DNA from: a bacterium
GTDB lineage: Bacteria > Desulfobacterota > Binatia > UBA12015
Assembly: GCA_018970825.1 (NCBI GenBank)
Contig: JAGWVP010000234.1
Coordinates: 1-5,645 of the forward strand
DNA length: 5,645 bases
Direction of reading: 5' to 3'
Shown here piece by piece: positions 1 to 5,645 of this stretch. Under the pieces are notes generated by a model. The model did not search any database and had not been told where the DNA came from. It was given only the letters and a program-made list of their open reading frames with translations. The position numbers were made by a program, and so were the translations under genes. The stretch's first letter is position 1; each line of letters opens with the position of its first letter.

Positions 1-402
1 GACGAGCGGCGTGAAGCGCTTCACGTCGATCTCGGTGCGACCGAGCTCGGCCTGCGCGCGACCGAGCTGGCCCTGGGCCTGGTCGAGGGCCGCCTGGAAC
101 TGCCGCGGGTCGATCGTGAACAGGAGCGCACCCTTCTTCACGAAATGGCCGTTCGGGTAGTTCTGCTCCAGCAGGTATCCCTGCACCTTCGGCACGATCG
201 AGGCGGTCACGAAGCCGAGCGTGGTGCCGACCCACTCCGAGGCGATCGAGACGTCGCGCGTCTCGGCGGGCGCCACCACGACCTCGGGCGGAGGCGGCGC
301 GGGCGGCGCCGCCCGGCCGCCGCAGGCCGCGAGCGCGAGCCCGACGGCGAAGACCGTCGCGACGGGGAGTGAGCGGCCCCCCGGGGTTGCTGGTCGGTTC
401 AC
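1..402 (-). CDS. RND-type efflux periplasmic adaptor lipoprotein (N-terminal part, runs off left edge)
   Basis: Membrane-fusion (adaptor) subunit of the AcrA/MexA/HlyD type, expected to link an inner-membrane RND pump to an outer-membrane channel in the periplasm. Only the first 134 residues are in the window. A GTG start at 402 is chosen because AAGGAG lies 6 bases upstream (409-414) and a signal peptide follows at once. Residues 12-26 form the hydrophobic stretch, and L24-A-A-C27 is a classic lipobox, so the mature protein should be lipid-anchored at C27. A Pro/Ala-rich linker follows (residues 31-39). Residues about 66-99 match the first half of the lipoyl-like (barrel-sandwich) domain: IVPKVQGYLLEQ, then NGHFVKKGALLFTIDP. 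Residues 100-125 (QFQAALDQAQGQLGRAQAEL) begin the alpha-helical hairpin. The pump gene would be expected beyond the left edge. The gene lies 111 bases downstream of the flippase-like gene on the same strand. The substrate cannot be inferred. Family assignment is strong. Confidence 0.9.
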   Translation of the reverse strand, partial: MNRPATPGGRSLPVATVFAVGLALAACGGRAAPPAPPPPEVVVAPAETRDVSIASEWVGTTLGFVTASIVPKVQGYLLEQNYPNGHFVKKGALLFTIDPRQFQAALDQAQGQLGRAQAELGRTEIDVKRFTPLV

Positions 403-513
403 TGGAAGCTCCTTCGCGGCGCGGAGGCGGCCCCGGCGATCGAGCCCGGGCAGGGACTCGGCGCGCCGTCCCGCGATCGATGGGGGAAGCCTAGAGATGT
501 TCCTCCTTCGAGT

Positions 514-1512
514 TCAAGCATCGGCACCCTCCCCGGCGGTCGTCCCGGAGCGGCGCGGCCCGCCGGATCCGCCGCCGGCCCCCGTGACGAGCCACAGCAT
601 CCCGGGCGTCGTCCAGAGCAGGTCGCGCAACCGCGCGGCGGTGGCGGCCTTGACCGCCAGCGCGGCTCCACCGCCGGCCGCCCTCGCGAAGGCGGCCTGG
701 GCTCCCTCGAGGGCGCCGATCGAGCCCGGGACCGGAAGCGCATGGGCGATCCCCACGCCGAGCAGCACGCCGGCGAGTTCCGGCAGCGTCGCGCGGGCGT
801 CGAACGCGGCGAGCAGCGCCGCGTACTCCGCGAAGACGAGCGCGTTCAGGGCGAGCGCCGTGACGAGCACCCCGATCAGCAGGCGACGGCGCCCGAAGAG
901 GATTGCGCGCAGGGAGTCCTCGGTGGACGCGAGCAGTTCCTTCGTCCCGCCGAGGCGCTCGAGAGCCGGCAGGAAGCGCTCCGGCACGAGTCCCGCACCG
1001 CGTCCGACGCGGTCCCGCAGGACGAGCGCCGCGGCGGTCAGCGCGAGACCGCTCGCGATCACGACCGGCACGACGCGCCGGGCGCCGGCCGCGTCGCGCA
1101 GCGCGAAGAGCGCGCAGTAGCCGCCCGCGAACGCGACGTTCGCGAGCAGCTCGAGCCCCCGGTCGACGATCACGCTCGCGATCGCGGGACCCGCCGGCAC
1201 GCCCGCCTCCGCGAGCAACAGCGCGCGCAGCGGTTCGCCGCCGACCTTCGCCCCCGGGGTGAGCGCCCCGGCGGCCACGCCCGCGAGGCGGGCGCCGAGC
1301 AGTCGGCCGAAGGAGGCATGCCCGCCTGCCGCATGGAGCACCCATCCCCAGCGGATCGCGTAGCCCGTGAAGATCACCGCCTCGATCGCGATGCAGAGGG
1401 CGAGCCGGCGCGGGTCGACGTTCGCGAGCGTGTCGGCGATCGCCGCCGGACCCGCACGGTGGACGAGCCACAGGAAGGCCGCGGCTCCGGCGATCGCGAG
1501 CGCGGCCCGCAA
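514..1512 (-). CDS. Flippase-like multi-pass membrane protein (lysylphosphatidylglycerol synthase TM / UPF0104 family)
   Basis: Integral inner-membrane protein of about 332 residues, related to the membrane domain of MprF and to the 'flippase-like' proteins of COG0392. Members are thought to move or modify lipids or lipid-linked substrates; the substrate here is unknown. Hydrophobic segments are visible near residues 2-17, 37-58, 74-85, 108-138, 147-165, 208-236, 245-262 and 283-311. Family-type motifs include LTPGAKVGGEPLRALLLAEAG (about 84-104, Pro-Gly and Gly-Glu-x-x-Arg), VDRGLELL (116-123), and PVPGSIGALEG (260-270), the usual PxPGGxGxxE signature with Ser for the second Gly. The start is uncertain. 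TTG at 1512 is the only usual start codon that keeps the first membrane segment, but it has no convincing Shine-Dalgarno (GAGG lies about 16 bases away). A later GTG (residue 17) would remove that segment. The upstream LolA-like gene ends 19 bases before, which suggests cotranscription and perhaps translational coupling. The C-terminal 22 residues are Gly/Ser-rich and probably cytosolic or disordered. Confidence 0.85.
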   Translation of the reverse strand: MRAALAIAGAAAFLWLVHRAGPAAIADTLANVDPRRLALCIAIEAVIFTGYAIRWGWVLHAAGGHASFGRLLGARLAGVAAGALTPGAKVGGEPLRALLLAEAGVPAGPAIASVIVDRGLELLANVAFAGGYCALFALRDAAGARRVVPVVIASGLALTAAALVLRDRVGRGAGLVPERFLPALERLGGTKELLASTEDSLRAILFGRRRLLIGVLVTALALNALVFAEYAALLAAFDARATLPELAGVLLGVGIAHALPVPGSIGALEGAQAAFARAAGGGAALAVKAATAARLRDLLWTTPGMLWLVTGAGGGSGGPRRSGTTAGEGADA

Positions 1513-1531
1513 TCGCCCGGCGCGGGATGCC

Positions 1532-2125
1532 TCAGCGAACGGGGTCCGGCGGATCGACCGCCGCCTCCACCAGCTCGACTCGCGTGGTCGTGCCGTCCTT
1601 CTCGCGGACGGTCGCGCTGCGCACGAGACCGGTCGGCGGGTCGACGTCGAGATCGACTCCCTCGATCGTCTCCGAGGCCCCCTTGTCGCGGGGCACGAGG
1701 TGCACCGTCTGGGGGCCACCGCTCCCTGCCACCATGTCGAAGCGGCTGCCGACGTACTGGTCGGTGGAGGTGAAGATGCGGCCGAGTTCGACGAACAGCG
1801 GCCGGTCGCCGGGGTCGGCGCCCTTCTCCCGACCGTCGAACCGCCAGGTCGGGTTCCCGGGCGACTTCCACGAGAACTGCCCGGAGGTCACGACCGCAGC
1901 CCCGCCGGGGACCGTGCGCGTCTCGCGAAAGCCCGAGACGATGGTCTTCACCCCGCGCTGCTTCGCGGCGAATCCCTCGAAGCAGGCCTTGTGATCGGGA
2001 CACCCGGGTCCACGACCGCGAAGGCTGCCGCCCCCGGTCTGGTCCGCCGCGGCGACCGACGCGGTGACGATCGCCGCGCAGGCGGCCAGGGCCGCACGAA
2101 GCCGGCTCGAGCGTGCCGTCGTCAC
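1532..2125 (-). CDS. LolA-like periplasmic lipoprotein/lipid carrier protein
   Basis: Exported protein of 197 residues resembling the outer-membrane lipoprotein carrier family (LolA, COG2834), whose members ferry hydrophobic lipoprotein tails across the periplasm. The GTG start at 2125 is chosen because it is followed by a good Sec signal peptide: basic SSRLR (6-10), hydrophobic 11-25, likely cleavage after AAA (25-27). No other ATG, GTG or TTG is in frame just upstream. The ribosome site is weak and G-rich. LALAAC-type cleavage at C16 is possible but the hydrophobic core before it is short. LolA-like features are an amphipathic first helix (48-58), VSGFRETRTV (63-72), SGQFSWKSPGNPTWRFDG (81-98), and a C-terminal DGTTTRVELVEA (178-189), the usual last strand. 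Only about 15 residues separate WRFDG from FVELGRIF, where many LolA proteins have further strands, so it may be a divergent member. C42 and C48 could form a disulfide. First gene of the minus-strand unit with the flippase-like gene. Confidence 0.7.
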   Translation of the reverse strand: MTTARSSRLRAALAACAAIVTASVAAADQTGGGSLRGRGPGCPDHKACFEGFAAKQRGVKTIVSGFRETRTVPGGAAVVTSGQFSWKSPGNPTWRFDGREKGADPGDRPLFVELGRIFTSTDQYVGSRFDMVAGSGGPQTVHLVPRDKGASETIEGVDLDVDPPTGLVRSATVREKDGTTTRVELVEAAVDPPDPVR

Positions 2126-2206
2126 GGCCCCGAGCCTAGGCCGATTCCCCGGGCCCGCGCAATCCGCGACCGCGTCGGCACCGGCCGCGACGCGTGGGCT
2201 GGCGGC

Positions 2207-2222
2207 ACGACCGCGCGGTCGT
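2207..2222. promoter_or_regulatory. 16-bp perfect palindrome in divergent control region (candidate operator)
   Basis: ACGACCGCGCGGTCGT reads the same on both strands. It lies in the 135-base gap between the LolA-like gene (minus) and the hydrolase (plus), 38 bases before the hydrolase start and 82 bases before the LolA-like start. A TCTAAG hexamer at 2222-2227, a possible weak -10 element for the plus strand, overlaps its last base, so a dimeric repressor bound here could block that promoter. No regulator gene is in the window. In sequence this GC-rich, short palindromes of CG-type words arise by chance more readily, so function is inferred from position and length only. Confidence 0.4.
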
Positions 2223-2236
2223 CTAAGGACGGGAAG

Positions 2237-2255
2237 CGCCCGAAGGGCGGGGAGG
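2237..2255 (+). promoter_or_regulatory. Ribosome-binding site of the hydrolase gene with abutting hairpin
   Basis: GGGGAGG at 2249-2255 is a strong Shine-Dalgarno match and sits 5 bases before the CTG at 2261, which decides the start chosen for the hydrolase. Just upstream, CGCCC (2237-2241) and GGGCG (2245-2249) can pair around a GAA loop, forming a compact hairpin whose last base is the first G of the Shine-Dalgarno. It could modulate ribosome access. Whether it does is not visible from sequence alone. Confidence 0.5.
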
Positions 2256-2260
2256 CCAGC

Positions 2261-3043
2261 CTGGAATCGATCGTCGACCTCGACGGCCTGCGGATCCGCT
2301 GCGTGGACGAAGGCAGCGGCCCCGCCGTCGTCTTCCTGCACGGCCTCGCGGCCGACCTCGAGACCTTCGCCGCGCAGGCGGAACACCTGCGTGGTCGCTA
2401 CCGCTGCATCCGCCCCGACATGCGCGGGCACGGCGGTTCCGCGAACCCACCGGGCCCCTGGGCGATCGCCGACCTCGCCGAGGACGTGGCTCGCCTGCTC
2501 GCGCGGCTCGGCGTGGATCGCGCCCATTTCGTCGGACATTCGGCGGGCGGCGTGGTCGCGAGCCGTCTCGTCCTCGATCGCCCCGACCTCGTGCGCAGCC
2601 TCTGCCTCGTCGCGACCGCGCCCGAGTGCAACGAGAAGGCCGCCACCGAATTCTACCTCCGCTGGGCCGGGATCGCGGAGAGCGACGGCATGGCGGCGGC
2701 GCTCACCGCGATGGGCGCCCGGCGCCTTCCCGACGAGTCGAAGATGGGCGATCCACTCGGTTTCGCGCGCGGCTGCCGCGCCATCGCGACGCTGTTTCCC
2801 GAGCCGCTCACGCCGAAGCTCGCCGCCGTGCGGGTGCCCGCGCTGGTCGTCGTCGGCGAAAAGGACTGGATCGGCGTCGGCGGCTCGGTGAAGGCGCACC
2901 GCGCGCTCGCCGGCTCGGAGCTCGTCATCCTGCCCGGGCTCGGCCACCAGCCGTTCACGCAGGATCCCGCGGGCTTCAACGCGAGGCTCGACGCCTTCCT
3001 CGCCTCGGCCGAAGCGGCCGACCCGGCCGGTGGAAAGGCCTGA
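2261..3043 (+). CDS. Alpha/beta hydrolase
   Basis: Soluble alpha/beta-hydrolase-fold enzyme of about 260 residues, a usual length for the family. Counting from the CTG at 2261, the oxyanion-hole motif FLHG is at 25-28, RPDMRGHGGS at 51-60, and the nucleophile elbow GHSAGG at 92-97 with Ser94. The acid is probably Asp202 in VVGEKDW, and the catalytic His is His229 in PGLGHQPF. All three triad members are present, so it should be active. Residues about 123-185 form the variable cap that would set the substrate; it cannot be named (esterase, lactonase, peroxidase-like and C-C hydrolases all share this fold). There is no signal peptide, so it is probably cytosolic. The start is unusual. No in-frame ATG, GTG or TTG lies near the expected N-terminus. 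CTG at 2261 has a strong ribosome site and keeps the first strands (SIVDLDGLRIRCVDEGSG). GTG at 2303 would delete 14 residues including part of the first strand. The next gene starts one base after its stop. Confidence 0.9.
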   Translation: MESIVDLDGLRIRCVDEGSGPAVVFLHGLAADLETFAAQAEHLRGRYRCIRPDMRGHGGSANPPGPWAIADLAEDVARLLARLGVDRAHFVGHSAGGVVASRLVLDRPDLVRSLCLVATAPECNEKAATEFYLRWAGIAESDGMAAALTAMGARRLPDESKMGDPLGFARGCRAIATLFPEPLTPKLAAVRVPALVVVGEKDWIGVGGSVKAHRALAGSELVILPGLGHQPFTQDPAGFNARLDAFLASAEAADPAGGKA

Positions 3044-3044
3044 C

Positions 3045-3401
3045 GTGTCGCACCCCGTCGAGGCACCCGAACGCGTCCGCCCGTCGAACCCGGGGGCGGG
3101 CTTCGACGTCGGCTCGCTCGCCGGTCGAGTGAGCCTCGCCCTGATCGCGCTCGCGGTGGTCGCGGTCGCCATCTGGCAGTCGGGCGAGGAGCGGCGGGCC
3201 GTCCGGGCGATGCCGGAGCCGGAGCGGTCGACCGTGTTCGAGAAGGAATGGGCGGCGCTGGTCGAAGGCTGCACCGAGCCGCCCTCGGCGTTGCGCGATC
3301 ACTGCATCGCGGAAGCGCGGTTCGTCGAACTCTTCCCGGAGTGCGGCGCGGACTGCCGCGAACGCACGCGGCGCTTGACGGCGTCTCTCGGCACGCGCTG
3401 A
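3045..3401 (+). CDS. Small single-pass membrane protein with four cysteines, function unknown
   Basis: Not recognised. The protein has 118 residues and is predicted to be N-in with one membrane segment (about 28-46, VSLALIALAVVAVAIW) after a Pro- and Arg-containing N-terminal stretch. The region beyond it would face the periplasm: a charged linker (47-62), then a helical-looking domain with Cys76, Cys87, Cys100 and Cys104 (spacing CX10C, X12, CX3C). This spacing could make two disulfides or bind a metal. GTG at 3045 is chosen because AAAGG (3034-3038) lies 6 bases upstream and it starts one base after the hydrolase stop. An earlier in-frame GTG at 3030 would overlap the hydrolase by 14 bases. 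The near-zero gap implies one transcript and translational coupling with the hydrolase. Codon use matches its neighbours, and the conserved-looking cysteines support a real gene, but no function can be assigned. Confidence 0.75.
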   Translation: MSHPVEAPERVRPSNPGAGFDVGSLAGRVSLALIALAVVAVAIWQSGEERRAVRAMPEPERSTVFEKEWAALVEGCTEPPSALRDHCIAEARFVELFPECGADCRERTRRLTASLGTR

Positions 3402-3418
3402 GCCTCGGCCCGTCGGAC

Positions 3419-3437
3419 GAGGTCGCGCGCAGCGACC

Positions 3438-3439
<2 letters not shown>
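3419..3439. terminator. Hairpin at convergent gene junction, possible bidirectional terminator
   Basis: GAGGTCGC (3419-3426) and GCGACCTC (3432-3439) are perfect reverse complements around a 5-base loop (GCGCA). The hairpin sits between the end of the four-cysteine protein gene (stop ends 3401) and the end of miaB, whose stop codon it overlaps by two bases. Its position between converging genes suits a shared terminator. No run of T follows on either strand, so it is not a textbook intrinsic terminator. Confidence 0.45.
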
Positions 3440-4889
<1,450 letters not shown>

Positions 4890-4896
4890 GGGTCCG

Positions 4897-4924
4897 CCTA
4901 TAGCGGCGACCCGACGAGCCGCAA
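4897..4924 (-). promoter_or_regulatory. Candidate sigma70-type promoter of miaB
   Basis: On the minus strand TTGCGG (4919-4924) and TATAGG (4897-4902) are separated by 16 bases, a reasonable -35/-10 pair, and TATAGG is one of the few AT-containing words in this region. Only 7 bases separate it from the miaB GTG, so transcription would begin at or next to the start codon, giving a leaderless mRNA. Prediction only; a different start for either element is possible. Confidence 0.3.
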
Positions 4925-4949
4925 TCCGCCCCGTCCGGCCGGCCGCGTC

Positions 4950-4978
4950 TTGACCGCTCGTGGAACGGCAAGGTAGCC
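4950..4978 (+). promoter_or_regulatory. Weak candidate promoter of the lipoprotein gene
   Basis: TTGACC (4950-4955) matches five of six -35 bases. At 17 bases spacing the -10 position reads GTAGCC (4973-4978), a poor match. It is placed about 90 bases upstream of the ATG at 5071 and faces it. The -35 match and location are the only support. Confidence 0.2.
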
Positions 4979-5006
4979 GGGACGGGTCGCGTGCCCTCGC
5001 CCGGCC

Positions 5007-5025
5007 CGTCCGCGCTTCGCGGACG
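5007..5025. repeat. Perfect inverted repeat (8-bp stem, 3-base loop) upstream of lipoprotein gene
   Basis: CGTCCGCG (5007-5014) and CGCGGACG (5018-5025) pair perfectly around CTT. It lies 45 bases before the ATG at 5071, downstream of the weak candidate promoter, so it would be in the mRNA leader, or it could be an operator. No T run follows it, so a simple terminator is unlikely. The rest of the 4890-5070 gap shows no gene. Confidence 0.4.
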
Positions 5026-5070
5026 CCGTCGGCGCACCGCTGCAGGCGGGAGGCACCCCGAGAGGCCGTC

Positions 5071-5645
5071 ATGCCCGATTCCACCCCGAGCCCGATCACC
5101 CGCCCGCGCACCCTCGCCCTCGTGGCGCTGGCGATCGCCGCCCTCGCCGCCGCCTGCGGCGGCGGGTCGGGCGGCGCCCTGCCTCGCGACGGAGGTGTCG
5201 ACCCGACCTGCACCGACGGGCCCGCGCTCGACGGCACCTTCGCGGGCATCGAGAAGGCGATCTTCGAGCGGCACGGCTGCGCGGAGCAGGCCTGCCACGG
5301 CAGCACCGCGGCGGGCGGCCTCGACCTGTCGCCCGGCGTCGCCTGGCGCAACCTGGTGGCCGCGCCCTCGCTCGAGAAGAGCGGCATGGAACGCGTGCGG
5401 CCGGGCGACAAGGAGCGCAGCTGGCTGTGGCTCAAGGTGCTCGCGAAGACGCGCCCGGGCTCGGCGCAGGTCGTCGGTGCGCCGATGCCGCTCAACGCGG
5501 GCGTGCTCTCCGAGGACGAGCTCGAGCTGCTGCGGCTGTGGATCTACGCGGGCGCGCCGGAGAAGGGCACCGTCGCCGGGACCGAGAAGTACCTCACGGG
5601 CTGCCTGCCGCCGGTCGAGCCGATCTCGATCGCGCCGCTCGATCC
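5071..5645 (+). CDS. Exported lipoprotein with CX4CH cytochrome-like motif (N-terminal part, runs off right edge)
   Basis: The first 191 residues of a protein continuing past the window. The ATG at 5071 has AGAGG 5 bases upstream. A signal peptide (basic R11/R13, hydrophobic 15-28) ends in ALAAAC with Cys29, a slightly imperfect lipobox (Ala at -3), followed by a Gly/Ser linker. It is therefore probably a lipoprotein in the periplasm or outer membrane. Residues 57-165 look like the cytochrome-like domain of planctomycete and myxobacterial proteins: IFERHGCAEQACHGS (64-78, Cys70, Cys75, His76, a CX4CH motif), GGLDLSPGVAWRNLV (82-96), RVRPGDKERSWLWLKV (108-123), APMP with Met139 as a possible axial ligand, and LSEDELELLRLWIYAGAP (146-163). 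The spacing is CX4CH rather than the usual CX2CH. Either a haem attaches at this wider spacing, as in some multihaem cytochromes, or the cysteines form a disulfide. Cys47 and Cys178 are further cysteines. The missing C-terminal part would decide its function. The gene is divergent from miaB. Confidence 0.85.
   Translation, partial: MPDSTPSPITRPRTLALVALAIAALAAACGGGSGGALPRDGGVDPTCTDGPALDGTFAGIEKAIFERHGCAEQACHGSTAAGGLDLSPGVAWRNLVAAPSLEKSGMERVRPGDKERSWLWLKVLAKTRPGSAQVVGAPMPLNAGVLSEDELELLRLWIYAGAPEKGTVAGTEKYLTGCLPPVEPISIAPLD

Noticed and set aside
492..515. Possible minus-strand promoter for the adaptor gene: TTGAAC (510-515), 17 bases, CTAGGC
   Set aside because: The -10 match is weak, and nothing else in the 111-base gap supports a separate start; readthrough from the flippase-like gene is as likely. 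A GGAGG in the same stretch has no start codon after it.
436..730. 14-base direct repeat CGATCGAGCCCGGG at 436-449 and 717-730
   Set aside because: One copy is inside the flippase-like coding sequence and the words CGATCG and CCCGGG are common here, so chance is the simplest explanation.
2128..2155. Small palindromes such as GCCTAGGC and CCCGGGCCCG upstream of the LolA-like gene
   Set aside because: Each is 8-10 bases and made of common GC words; too short to claim as sites.
3030..3044. Earlier GTG at 3030 as the start of the four-cysteine protein
   Set aside because: It would overlap the hydrolase by 14 bases and lacks a well-placed ribosome site, whereas GTG at 3045 has AAAGG 6 bases upstream.

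Overview
This window is very GC-rich chromosomal DNA. Its codons nearly always end in G or C, so long open frames appear on both strands, and most of these are antisense shadows. Gene content and style point to a Gram-negative bacterium of the Myxococcota or 'Deltaproteobacteria' type: an outer-membrane efflux adaptor lipoprotein, a LolA-like periplasmic carrier, and a lipoprotein with a cytochrome-like CxxxxCH motif followed by a planctomycete/myxobacterial-style C-terminal region. The taxonomic placement is inferred from this gene content and is not proven.

Layout: (a) 1-2125, minus strand, reads right to left as an envelope gene set. It holds a LolA-like exported protein (1532-2125), then a multi-pass LPG-synthase-TM/flippase-like membrane protein (514-1512) 19 bases downstream, then the N-terminal 134 residues of an RND-type periplasmic adaptor lipoprotein (1-402), which runs off the left edge. 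(b) 2126-2260 is a divergent control region with a 16-bp perfect palindrome and a small hairpin abutting a strong ribosome-binding site. (c) 2261-3401, plus strand, is a tight two-gene unit: an alpha/beta hydrolase with no ATG/GTG/TTG at the natural N-terminus (CTG is the best candidate), then, one base later, a small single-pass membrane protein with four cysteines. (d) 3402-3437 is a convergent junction with a perfect 8-bp stem hairpin. (e) 3438-4889, minus strand, is a complete miaB for tRNA 2-methylthio modification. (f) 4890-5070 is a divergent intergenic region with candidate promoters and another perfect 8-bp hairpin. (g) 5071 to the right edge, plus strand, is the N-terminal part of an exported lipoprotein with a CX4CH haem-type motif.

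Taken together, the left half looks like cell-envelope lipid/lipoprotein handling and efflux. The centre pairs a soluble hydrolase with an unrecognised membrane protein. The right half holds a housekeeping tRNA-modification gene beside an envelope redox-type lipoprotein. I saw no tRNA, rRNA, CRISPR array, insertion sequence or prophage gene. Nothing here is clearly a new system. The items most worth checking are the non-canonical hydrolase start, the coupled four-cysteine membrane protein, the palindromic candidate operator, and the CX4CH lipoprotein.
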